Source: Desulfobacteraceae bacterium (GTDB taxonomy: Bacteria; Desulfobacterota; Desulfobulbia; Desulfobulbales; Desulfobulbaceae). From it: DNA of 5,546 nt. The notes beneath the pieces are model-generated. The model had not been told where the DNA came from and made no database searches. It saw nothing but the letters and a program-made list of their open reading frames with translations. The stretch is taken from contig JALHJD010000205.1 of the NCBI GenBank assembly GCA_022837185.1, forward strand, positions 1 to 5,546, read 5' to 3'. Both the position numbers and the translations under genes were made by a program. Positions 1 to 4,977 of this stretch are shown piece after piece. Position 1 is the first letter of the stretch, and the number at the start of each line of letters is the position of its first letter.

Positions 1-1
1 G

Positions 2-88
2 GGCTCCGTCTGGTTCAGAAAGGGGGCAGGAGTTCTTGTCGGCGCCCTGGGGGTCTATTTCATCATGCTTCCATGGCTGCCGCCCTGA
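2..88 (+). CDS. C-terminal end of a membrane protein, possibly CcdA/ArsG-type permease (partial)
   Basis: Only the last 28 codons are present; the gene enters from the left edge and stops with TGA at 86-88. The frame reads as a short basic turn (Trp-Phe-Arg-Lys), then one hydrophobic segment rich in Gly, Val, Leu and Ile, ending Leu-Pro-Trp-Leu-Pro-Pro. Most third codon positions are G or C, which supports this frame over the overlapping frame 1, which is open but polar. A basic loop followed by a last Gly-rich membrane helix near the stop resembles the end of CcdA/DsbD-like permeases. Their ArsG relatives (predicted organoarsenical efflux) are sometimes found beside ars operons. With so few residues the family call is a guess; what is seen is a C-terminal membrane helix. 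The gene converges on the ars operon. Confidence 0.45.
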   Translation, partial: GSVWFRKGAGVLVGALGVYFIMLPWLPP

Positions 89-99
89 TTCAGGCGGCA
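78..99. repeat. 7-bp inverted repeat at the convergent gene end
   Basis: TGCCGCC (78-84) pairs with GGCGGCA (93-99) around an 8-nt loop that contains the TGA stop of the plus-strand gene. No run of T follows closely on either strand, so it is at best a weak or Rho-assisted stop signal between the two convergent transcripts. Confidence 0.35.
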
Positions 100-152
100 C
101 CCATCGTGCCGATCAACAGCGTGATTTTATTGTACGGAAGCGGACAGCCAGC

Positions 153-497
153 TCACGTTTTCAGCGGGCAGGGCGGTGAGGTGCCGACCACCCAGCCGCC
201 GGCCAGGACTATGCCGACGCCGAAGAGCAGGCCGCCGGCCATGGTCGCCAGGGAGGGTGGGGCGAAAGTGGGAGGCGGCAGAAAGGGCAGCAGGCCGGGG
301 AGGCCGCCAAGATGAAACAGGACGGAAGCGGCCAGGAAATAGAGCACAAAGGACCGCAGCAGGGTAGTGTCGCGGATCAGGTAGAAATCACGCAGCATGG
401 CAACCATGCAGTAGTCGCCCCGGTACAGGACGACGCCGAAGGCAAAACCGAGCAGTCCTGAGCCCGATGCGAGCAGAAGGGGTTCAGAGGCCATCAT
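153..497 (-). pseudogene. Truncated YeeE/YedE-type (sulfur transport family) membrane protein
   Basis: The open frame gives 114 residues that match the N-terminal quarter to third of the YeeE/YedE family (thiosulfate/sulfur-compound transporters, usually about 350 residues). Visible signatures are FGVVLYRGDYC (residues 20-30, with the conserved Cys30), the Arg-Asp-Phe-Tyr segment near 36-39, and GGLLFGVGIVLAGG (88-101). The family normally continues Gly-Gly-Cys-x-x-Gly-Thr-x-Tyr-Arg. Here Cys is replaced by Trp102, and the frame diverges right after Gly-Thr and stops. Re-reading from about 182 with a one-base shift gives TLTALPAENVSWLSAS before a stop at 127-129; its Ser-Trp segment fits the next family block. 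A third frame (about 128-93) gives a hydrophobic ITLLIGTMGAA. The remaining two thirds of the gene is missing because the convergent plus-strand gene begins there. The start overlaps the arsC stop (ATGA, 494-497), so it was or is translated by coupling as the last operon gene. I judge it a decayed remnant; a functional half-length protein is less likely. Confidence 0.7.
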
Positions 498-928
498 GCC
501 GGTTGTTCTTCATCAAGCGCATCCGGCAGGGTCTGGATAAAATTCCTGATTTCATCCCGCACCCGGCGGTAATGGGCAAGGGCCTCTTCTTCGGTTTTCG
601 CGCCTTCGGCCAGGCGCGGTGGGTCGTCGAACCCCCGGTGGAACTTCCTGCCGGGGAAGAAAGGGCAGGTTTCAGCGGCATGCCCGCAGAGGGTGATGAC
701 CCAGGCGAAGGTCTGTTCCGGCAGCTCATCGATGGTTTTGGAACGCTGCCCGGAGATATCCAGCCCCGCTTCGGCCATGACCTTTACCGCCAGAGGGTCC
801 AAACCGTGCTTTTCAATGCCGGCTGAGTAGGGTTCCAGCACGTCGCCCTTCAAATGGCGCGCCCAGCCCTCGGCCATCTGGCTGCGGCAGGAATTGCCGG
901 TGCAGAGAAAAAGGATTTTCGTTTTCAT
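494..928 (-). CDS. arsC: Arsenate reductase ArsC, thioredoxin-coupled (LMW phosphatase fold)
   Basis: The 144-residue protein has the length and motifs of the low-molecular-weight tyrosine phosphatase-type arsenate reductases, as in Staphylococcus aureus pI258 ArsC. It reduces cytoplasmic arsenate to arsenite. The P-loop is CTGNSCRS at residues 9-16: Cys9 is the nucleophile and Arg15 the anion ligand. Cys81 and Cys88 (CGHAAETC) are the redox relay pair that forms the disulfide reduced by thioredoxin. FDDPP at 100-104 carries the likely acid Asp. These residues distinguish it from plain phosphatases, which lack the relay Cys pair, and from glutaredoxin-type ArsC, which has a different fold. 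A GGAG (939-942 on the other strand) lies 10 nt before the ATG. The gene starts 16 nt after the stop of the universal stress protein and overlaps the YeeE remnant by 4 nt, so it is the fourth gene of the operon. Confidence 0.95.
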   Translation of the reverse strand: MKTKILFLCTGNSCRSQMAEGWARHLKGDVLEPYSAGIEKHGLDPLAVKVMAEAGLDISGQRSKTIDELPEQTFAWVITLCGHAAETCPFFPGRKFHRGFDDPPRLAEGAKTEEEALAHYRRVRDEIRNFIQTLPDALDEEQPA

Positions 929-944
929 TGTTCGTTTTCTCCGA

Positions 945-1811
945 TTACCGGGCCATCGGCACCAGGAGCAGGTGGGAGGCGCCCCGGCGGGCCATGGTGT
1001 GGCTGACGCTGCCCAGGAAGACCTCCTTGATCAGGCCCCGCCCCTGGCTGCCCATGACCACCAGCGAGGGGCAGATCTCCTCTTCCGCCTTGAGGAGTTC
1101 GGAGGCGGCCATGCCGTAGCGCAGGACGGTGTCGATCTCGGCCCCGGTTTTTTCAGCAAGACGCTGCTTCATGGAGTCGAGGCGTTCCTGATCGATTGCC
1201 GTGAACTCCTGCAGGCGGTCCTTGAGGTGCGGCTCGATCCGCTCCCGTTCCTGGACATGGAGCAGGGTTATCCTGCCTATATCGGCGCTTTCCATAATCC
1301 GTTCGAGGAGGGCAAAGGCGGTCTGGGCATTGGCGGAAAAATCGCTGGGGAAGAGGATATGGCTGAAGAAATCGCAGGCCCGGCCGATGCAGGGACTTTT
1401 CTCTCCCCGGAGCCGGTAGACCAGCGTCGGTTGCACCTGGTGATGAAGGATGGCGGGGGGCACTCCGCCGAACAGCAGTTCCCCGGCCAGGGTGCCGGGA
1501 GGAGCGCCGACCACCACCAGGGAGGCATCCGCTGCCTGGATCCGGTGGTTGATTTCACCGGCGGAGGAGGCGACGGCGGCTTGGGCTTCGACCTTGAAAC
1601 CCTGTTCCTCCAGTTTTTCCTTCAACCCGCCGAGGTCGGCGCGCAGTCCTTCCACCGCCACCTCGAACGAGGCGGCAAAGGCCTCGTTGACGGTGAGAAA
1701 ATAGGCCAGATGCGCCTCGCGGGCGCCAAGGGAGCGAAGCCCGCCCATGCAGCTCAGGATCTCGTGCTCGGCCGGTTTGGTCTCAAGGGCGACAAAGATT
1801 TTTGCAAACAT
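945..1811 (-). CDS. Tandem-domain universal stress protein (UspA family)
   Basis: The chosen start gives 288 residues with two Usp (Rossmann-like) domains. The first is about residues 1-140, beginning [10 protein letters not shown]. The second is about 148-288, beginning at [16 protein letters not shown]. The second domain ends with the ATP-binding signature Gly-x2-Gly-x9-Gly-Ser, as [15 protein letters not shown] at 254-268. The equivalent loop of the first domain is altered: [15 protein letters not shown] (102-116) has three residues between the first glycines and Val instead of Ser/Thr after the last Gly, so only the second domain is predicted to bind ATP. No signal peptide or membrane segment is seen, so it should be cytoplasmic. 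An in-frame ATG 30 nt upstream (1841) overlaps the acr3 stop but has no ribosome binding site; the ATG at 1811 has GGAG 7 nt before it and begins at the conserved first strand. Placement between pump and reductase suggests expression under arsenic stress. Its role in resistance is unknown. Confidence 0.9.
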   Translation of the reverse strand: MFAKIFVALETKPAEHEILSCMGGLRSLGAREAHLAYFLTVNEAFAASFEVAVEGLRADLGGLKEKLEEQGFKVEAQAAVASSAGEINHRIQAADASLVVVGAPPGTLAGELLFGGVPPAILHHQVQPTLVYRLRGEKSPCIGRACDFFSHILFPSDFSANAQTAFALLERIMESADIGRITLLHVQERERIEPHLKDRLQEFTAIDQERLDSMKQRLAEKTGAEIDTVLRYGMAASELLKAEEEICPSLVVMGSQGRGLIKEVFLGSVSHTMARRGASHLLLVPMAR

Positions 1812-1818
1812 ATTTCCG

Positions 1819-1822
1819 CTCC
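1819..1822 (-). promoter_or_regulatory. Ribosome binding site that fixes the usp start
   Basis: The minus strand reads GGAG, then 7 nt, then ATG at 1811. The upstream in-frame ATG at 1841, which overlaps the acr3 stop as ATGA, is preceded by ACACGGCGAAACAACT with no purine-rich core. This favours the shorter protein. Translational coupling from the longer start cannot be excluded. Confidence 0.7.
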
Positions 1823-1837
1823 ATTTCTCTGGAATTC

Positions 1838-2911
1838 TCATAGTTGTTTCGCCGTGTGCGTGGCCGGGAACCAGTGGCGGGTCCGGTTGCAGATGGTGCA
1901 GACCGAAAGCATCACCGGCACCTCCACCAGCACGCCCACCACCGTGGCCAGGGCCGCTCCGGAACCGGGTCCGTACAGGGCGATGGCCGTGGCCACTGCC
2001 AGTTCGAAGAAGTTGCTGGCCCCGATCAACGCTCCGGGGGAGGCAACGTTATGCGGCACCTTGAACAGCTTCATCAGTCCGTACACCAGGCTGGAATTGA
2101 AGTAGACCTGGATCAGGATGGGAATGGCGATCAGGACCACAAAAAAGGCCTTCTCGGTGATGTTTTCCGCCTGGAAGGCAAAGATGGTCATCAGGGTCAC
2201 CAGCAGGGCGACCACGGTGACCGGCTGGAACAGAGCAACGAAACGGGTGTTGAACCAGTCAAGGCCGTGCGAGGCGATCAGGGTGCGGCGGATGATGTAG
2301 GCCACCACCAGCGGCAGCACCACAAAAAGAACCACGGACAGAATAAGGGTATCGTAATTGACCGGCACGCCGGATACCCCGAGCAGCAGACCGACAATGG
2401 GGACGAACAGAACCAGCATCAGCAGGTCGTTCACCGCCACCTGGACCAGGGTGTAGGCCGGGTCGCCGTCGGTGAGGTAGCTCCAGACAAAGACCATGGC
2501 CGTGCAAGGGGCCGCCGCCAGGATGATGACCCCGGCCATGAACTGGTCGGCCTGGGCTGGCGTAATCCACTGGGCGAACACGATCTTGAAAAAGAGCCAA
2601 CCGAGCACGAACATGGAAAAGGGTTTGACCATCCAGTTGACGAACAGGGTGATGAACAGCCCTTTTGGATTTTTGCCGACCTGCAGGATGGAGCCGAAAT
2701 CGATCTTGAGCATCATGGGAAAGATCATCAGCCAGATGAGGACGACGATGGGAACGTTGACATGGCTGCCATCGGCGAACTCCATGGCCGACAGGGCGGC
2801 GGTGAGGCCGGGGAAAAGCTTGCCCAGCACGACCCCGGCAACCATGCAGACGGCAACCCAGATCGACAGGTACCGTTCAAAGATGTTCATGCGTTTGGAC
2901 GTGGTTGTCAT
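1838..2911 (-). CDS. acr3: Arsenite efflux permease Acr3 (BASS superfamily)
   Basis: The 357-residue protein is a full-length Acr3 with about ten hydrophobic segments, the usual length for the family. It exports arsenite from the cytoplasm using the proton motive force. Key family residues are present: Cys136 in the fourth membrane segment (AAAPCTAMVFVWS) and Glu330 in the late segment VLVEVPVML, both essential in characterised Acr3 proteins. The blocks VVLIWLMIFPMMLKIDF (56-72) and GASNFFELAVATAIALYGP (297-315) are also typical. ArsB is unrelated in sequence and is not what is seen here. AAGGA lies 6 nt before the ATG at 2911, which supports this start over the in-frame ATG seven codons later. 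It follows arsR by 60 nt and precedes usp by 26 nt, so it is the second gene of the operon. The C-terminus has a Cys-x2-Cys (338-341) of unknown meaning. Confidence 0.97.
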   Translation of the reverse strand: MTTTSKRMNIFERYLSIWVAVCMVAGVVLGKLFPGLTAALSAMEFADGSHVNVPIVVLIWLMIFPMMLKIDFGSILQVGKNPKGLFITLFVNWMVKPFSMFVLGWLFFKIVFAQWITPAQADQFMAGVIILAAAPCTAMVFVWSYLTDGDPAYTLVQVAVNDLLMLVLFVPIVGLLLGVSGVPVNYDTLILSVVLFVVLPLVVAYIIRRTLIASHGLDWFNTRFVALFQPVTVVALLVTLMTIFAFQAENITEKAFFVVLIAIPILIQVYFNSSLVYGLMKLFKVPHNVASPGALIGASNFFELAVATAIALYGPGSGAALATVVGVLVEVPVMLSVCTICNRTRHWFPATHTAKQL

Positions 2912-2971
2912 GGCAGTTCCTTTGTTGTGAAAAGTGCGTCATTCCGGTGGGGCGGTGCGTTGGGTCTGTCA

Positions 2972-3313
2972 TCAGCAGGAATTTCCCTTTTCCCGCAGAT
3001 GGCGATCCAAGGCGGCCCGGTCCCTTTTTATCTGCGGTTGTTCTGCCAGGTGGTCCAGGATGCTCTTTTGCAATGTCCTTTGCAGATCCGGCCCGTCATC
3101 GGCAATTCGGTAGTACATCCACACCCCCTGACGACGCTCCGACACCCAGCCGGCGTTCCGCAGCACGGCGAGGTGCCTGGACACGGTGGACTGGGGCATG
3201 CCCAACACTTCCACCAGGTCGCAGACGCATCGTTCGCCTTTGCCGAGAAGGGCAAGAATCCGCAATCTTGCGGGCTGGGTCAATGCTTTGCATAATCGTA
3301 GAGCTTCTTGCAT
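2972..3313 (-). CDS. arsR: Arsenic-responsive repressor ArsR (ArsR/SmtB family)
   Basis: The protein is 113 residues, normal for ArsR. It is a cytoplasmic winged-helix dimer expected to repress this operon until As(III) or Sb(III) binds. The metalloid site lies in ERCVCDL (residues 27-33, Cys29 and Cys31), matching the Cys-Val-Cys-Asp-Leu site of the classical plasmid R773 ArsR. The recognition helix is LGMPQSTVSRHLAVLRNAG (37-55), followed by the wing around RRQGVWMYYRI (60-70). Further Cys at 8 and at the very C-terminus (113) might supply a third ligand. The start is taken at MQEALRLCKAL because the family homology begins there; the open frame extends upstream through the promoter but has no family resemblance. 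There is no ribosome binding site before the ATG, and the predicted transcription start is only a few bases upstream. It is the first gene of the operon. Confidence 0.95.
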   Translation of the reverse strand: MQEALRLCKALTQPARLRILALLGKGERCVCDLVEVLGMPQSTVSRHLAVLRNAGWVSERRQGVWMYYRIADDGPDLQRTLQKSILDHLAEQPQIKRDRAALDRHLREKGNSC

Positions 3314-3323
3314 AACGCAAAAC

Positions 3324-3351
3324 AATATATCCGGATAAACGGATATGTCAA
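3324..3351 (-). promoter_or_regulatory. Sigma70-type promoter of the ars operon
   Basis: On the minus strand a perfect TTGACA (-35, 3351-3346) is separated by 16 nt from TATATT (-10, 3329-3324). Transcription would begin near 3316-3318, only about 3-5 nt before the arsR ATG at 3313, so the arsR message should be leaderless or nearly so. This is the strongest promoter-like match seen in the window and it points into the five-gene operon. Confidence 0.8.
3327..3346. promoter_or_regulatory. Palindromic ArsR operator inside the ars promoter
   Basis: ATATCCG (3327-3333) and CGGATAT (3340-3346) form a perfect 7-bp inverted repeat around a 6-nt centre. It fills the -35/-10 spacer and touches both hexamers, so a bound ArsR dimer would block RNA polymerase. 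Symmetry, length and position fit the operators of ArsR/SmtB repressors. Binding is inferred, not shown. Confidence 0.75.
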
Positions 3352-3445
3352 GGTTGTTTGGTGCACAGTAAAACCGGGAGCAGCAGCTTCCTTCCCCAGG
3401 CGTATTGGCAAAGGAAGTTGAGGCCGGCCTGGCAGAGAAGACCTT

Positions 3446-3477
3446 CTGTTCGTTTGTAGGGGGAGGAAAACGAACAG
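3446..3477. repeat. 10-bp perfect hairpin with purine/C-rich loop
   Basis: CTGTTCGTTT (3446-3455) pairs exactly with AAACGAACAG (3468-3477) around a 12-nt loop. The loop is GTAGGGGGAGGA on the plus strand and C-rich on the minus strand. No poly-T follows, so it is not a typical terminator. Confidence 0.65.
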
Positions 3478-3554
3478 CATGGAGCCCGGGTAAGCAGCAG
3501 CCCGTGCAACTCCGGCGTGATCGGCGAAGCTGTTTGTCCCAAGGACCCATAAGC

Positions 3555-3605
3555 GGCAGGCCTGCGGGGACGATCCGGATTTCGGATCAATCCGGCAGGC
3601 CTGTC
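3555..3605. repeat. 51-nt imperfect hairpin with duplicated CAGGCCTG arms
   Basis: The outer arms CAGGCCTGC (3557-3565) and GCAGGCCTG (3595-3603) pair over 9 bp. An interior segment adds three pairs, and the core GATCCG (3572-3577)/CGGATC (3583-3588) closes a 5-nt loop. The ten bases GGCAGGCCTG occur at both 3555-3564 and 3594-3603, and each contains its own palindrome, so alternative folds are possible. Confidence 0.65.
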
Positions 3606-3630
3606 TCGTACGGTCACGATTAGGCGTATG

Positions 3631-3647
3631 CTTCCCTGTCAGGAAAG
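3631..3647 (-). terminator. Possible weak terminator after the DUF2202 gene
   Basis: On the minus strand CTTTCCT-GAC-AGGGAAG forms a 7-bp stem (one G-U pair) with a tight 3-nt loop, 10 nt after the DUF2202 stop. It has no following T-run, so intrinsic termination would be weak. It may instead be a 3'-end stabilising hairpin. Confidence 0.3.
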
Positions 3648-3657
3648 GTTAAGGGGC

Positions 3658-4320
3658 TTAGCGCCCCAGGATGGCGTCGACCTCCTCCTGGCTGAGGATC
3701 TGGGCCTGATAATTTCCTTCGCCGATGATGCTTTCGATATTTTTCACGTAGGCTCGGAGGTGATCCTTGGAGCCCTCGACCAGATTCGCGTACATATTCT
3801 TGAGGGGCTTCTCGTCTGTATACTCGAGACCGCACTCGCCCGGGCCGATGGTGTTGTCGGTATCGACGATGACCTTGGGGCACCCGACAATATCGACCAT
3901 ATCGAGCTCCTCGATAAACGCCCCCACGTACAGGGCATCCAGGACGCTTTGCGCTCCCCAGTCCACCAATTCATTATATTTTTCCGAGAAATACCAGCCG
4001 TACTCCTCGCCGGTGTAGACGCCGATGCTGTGCGGCAGATCATTGGCATCCGGGTTCGGGTCCGGTATGGAATATTTGGCGAGCATGTCGCGCACTGTGT
4101 CCGTATGGGTCTGCTCCGATCCCTCGCCGATGTTGGAAAAGGCCTGCTCGGCGGGATACATCTCCATAAGGGTCAGGTAGACATCCCGGGCGAGCTTCTC
4201 CTCCTCGCGCATGAATACGAGATGATGCTCTTCGCCAAGGTCCAGGTCGGCCGCCTGGACGAGCATGGGGGTCAAAAGGGAAATCGCTCCGAAGGCGACC
4301 GTGGAAATCATTTTATGCAT
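3658..4320 (-). CDS. Exported DUF2202 (ferritin-like) domain protein
   Basis: The 220-residue protein begins with a signal peptide: basic MHK, a hydrophobic run to about residue 20, and a likely cut after VQA (23). The mature part matches DUF2202, a ferritin-like four-helix family of unknown function. Visible landmarks are REEEKLARDVY (38-48), a Ser-Glu-x-x-His in the second helix (68-72), Glu137-Glu138-x-Asp140 in the third, and Ser-Lys-Asp-His-Leu-Arg (184-189) in the fourth. Repeated Glu and His in these places resemble a di-metal centre, but metal binding is inferred. An insert between helices three and four (about 146-172) carries two Cys (147, 163) that could form a disulfide in the periplasm. 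GAGG lies 8 nt before the ATG, supporting this start. The gene stands alone on the minus strand, more than 300 nt from the ars promoter downstream and over 650 nt from its upstream neighbour. Confidence 0.85.
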   Translation of the reverse strand: MHKMISTVAFGAISLLTPMLVQAADLDLGEEHHLVFMREEEKLARDVYLTLMEMYPAEQAFSNIGEGSEQTHTDTVRDMLAKYSIPDPNPDANDLPHSIGVYTGEEYGWYFSEKYNELVDWGAQSVLDALYVGAFIEELDMVDIVGCPKVIVDTDNTIGPGECGLEYTDEKPLKNMYANLVEGSKDHLRAYVKNIESIIGEGNYQAQILSQEEVDAILGR

Positions 4321-4680
4321 TGATACTTCCTCTTATGTATAATTTGCAGTGAATGTGTAGTGTTGCCGGATAAAAAGTATATTTCCCGTGTCGGTCCTCA
4401 CCTCCTTTGTCTGAACATGCATGACGCGAGCTTCTCGAAAAACCTGCCCGGCCCGGGAACGTCTCCTGTTGCGCAGTAGCAGAGAATATGACGCGTAAGC
4501 CGTTTTTTTGACGCCCGGTTAAATGAACAACAATAGACCCGACCATTCATCATCACGTTATCAGCCGTATGAAAAAATCATGCCGAAAAATAGAAAAATA
4601 AGTAATTCAATTTTATGTTGAAAGAATGACAGGTTTTTAGGGAGGGAGAGCTCACAGGGAGGTCTTCTATTCACGGGCCG
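4321..4680. other. Gene-free upstream region of the DUF2202 gene, partly AT-rich
   Basis: No protein gene is convincing here. On the minus strand TATACT (4381-4376) is a possible -10 about 55 nt before the DUF2202 start, but no good -35 partner is seen. A perfect anti-SD match, AAAGGAGGTGA (4408-4398), is not followed by a start codon at usable distance. Bases 4547-4625 are AT-rich compared with the rest of the window and may hold a promoter. A T7 run at 4503-4509 on the plus strand lacks a proper stem. Confidence 0.45.
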
Positions 4681-4696
4681 GAAAAGAGTCTGCGGG

Positions 4697-4731
4697 TCCT
4701 GTTCAGCAGGATTTGTCCGGTCAGGCCGGAC
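4697..4731. repeat. Two adjacent small hairpins
   Basis: TCCTG-TTCAG-CAGGA (4697-4711) is followed after 3 nt by GTCCGG-TCAGG-CCGGAC (4715-4731). Both stems are perfect (5 and 6 bp) and share a 5-nt loop size. Neither has a T-run on either strand. They lie in the gene-free stretch downstream of the Met-rich protein gene. Confidence 0.5.
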
Positions 4732-4809
4732 GGGAAGGGGTTGACGAGGATTGCTGGAGGTGGACGGGATTCAGGCTCAAAGTTGGCGAGAGGAGTTGCT
4801 TTTCTGCAT

Positions 4810-4902
4810 CGGCAGAGAATGTGATTACCACGAAAGCTCAGGGTTTTCACCCGTATCGGGACGGGGACTGAGAGAGCCGGGGTGGTAATCACATTTCTGC
4901 CG
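4810..4902. repeat. Long near-perfect inverted repeat (possible MITE or structured RNA)
   Basis: The left arm 4811-4831 and right arm 4882-4901 are reverse complements over 20 bp with a single extra G in the left arm; the shared core is AATGTGATTACCAC. One more pair (4810/4902) extends the stem. The 50-nt interior has its own complementary parts: CTCAG (4837-4841)/CTGAG (4868-4872) and CCCGT (4850-4854)/ACGGG (4861-4865). The whole 93 nt can therefore fold as one rod on either strand. No target-site duplication is obvious next to the arms. No transposase gene or convincing reading frame is present. A miniature inverted-repeat element or a non-coding RNA are the main options. Confidence 0.7.
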
Positions 4903-4944
4903 GGTCTGTATTGAGCCGATGGCTGCGGCGCCACCTGCCGTGCT

Positions 4945-4973
4945 GAAAACATCGGGGCAGCCGTTTGCCCCGA
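4945..4973 (-). terminator. Rho-independent terminator of the Met-rich protein gene
   Basis: Reading the minus strand, TCGGGGC (4973-4967) and GCCCCGA (4958-4952) form a perfect 7-bp GC-rich stem with an 8-nt loop, followed by TGTTTTC. It begins 5 nt after the stop codon at 4978. The T-run is short (4), but position and stem fit an intrinsic terminator. Confidence 0.7.
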
Positions 4974-4977
4974 CCGG

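Larger units (their letters stand above)
3352..3657. other. Gene-free stretch with several hairpins between the ars promoter and the DUF2202 gene
   Basis: I find no convincing gene here. The short open frames on both strands lack ribosome binding sites and family resemblance. The stretch holds hairpins at 3387-3417 (CTTCCTT/AAGGAAG, 16-17 nt apart), 3446-3477, 3555-3605 and 3631-3647, plus a 10-bp palindrome AGGCCGGCCT at 3421-3430. None has a T-run on either strand. It could be the untranslated 3' region of the DUF2202 message, a structured RNA, or the residue of a small mobile repeat. Confidence 0.5.

Noticed and set aside
894..2105. 403-codon open frame on the plus strand
   Set aside because: It lies antisense to usp and the 3' part of acr3, both of which are clear family members. 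Its protein has no recognisable domain and the odd composition typical of an antisense frame in GC-rich DNA.
1844..3295. 483-codon open frame on the plus strand
   Set aside because: It is antisense to acr3 and arsR and extremely rich in His, Asp, Gly and Gln, as expected from the reverse reading of a hydrophobic protein. No ribosome binding site or homology is apparent.
3314..3550. N-terminal extension of arsR to 192 residues
   Set aside because: The extension runs through the promoter and operator and has no resemblance to ArsR proteins. Homology begins at the ATG at 3313.
3352..3657. Possible cobalamin or other known riboswitch, or group II intron fragment
   Set aside because: I could not find the conserved boxes of a known riboswitch class or the domain V signature of a group II intron on either strand.
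4391..4412. Resemblance to a 16S rRNA 3' end (TCACCTCCTTT on the plus strand)
   Set aside because: Only the eleven anti-SD bases match; the conserved helix that precedes them in 16S rRNA is absent.
4333..4422. 29-codon minus-strand frame ending 12 nt before the DUF2202 start (possible leader peptide)
   Set aside because: Weak ribosome binding site and no attenuation structure or codon bias. The strong SD-like sequence lies inside it rather than before it.
4498..4510. Possible plus-strand terminator ending in seven T
   Set aside because: Only about three base pairs can form before the T-run, and no plus-strand gene lies upstream.
4313..4546. 77-codon minus-strand open frame overlapping the DUF2202 start
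   Set aside because: No ribosome binding site, low-complexity mixed composition and overlap with the start of a well-supported gene. It passes through the anti-SD-like site, which argues against coding there.
4671..4952. 93-codon minus-strand open frame
   Set aside because: It spans the long inverted repeat and part of the terminator, has no ribosome binding site and shows no domain; its frame is better explained by the structured repeat.
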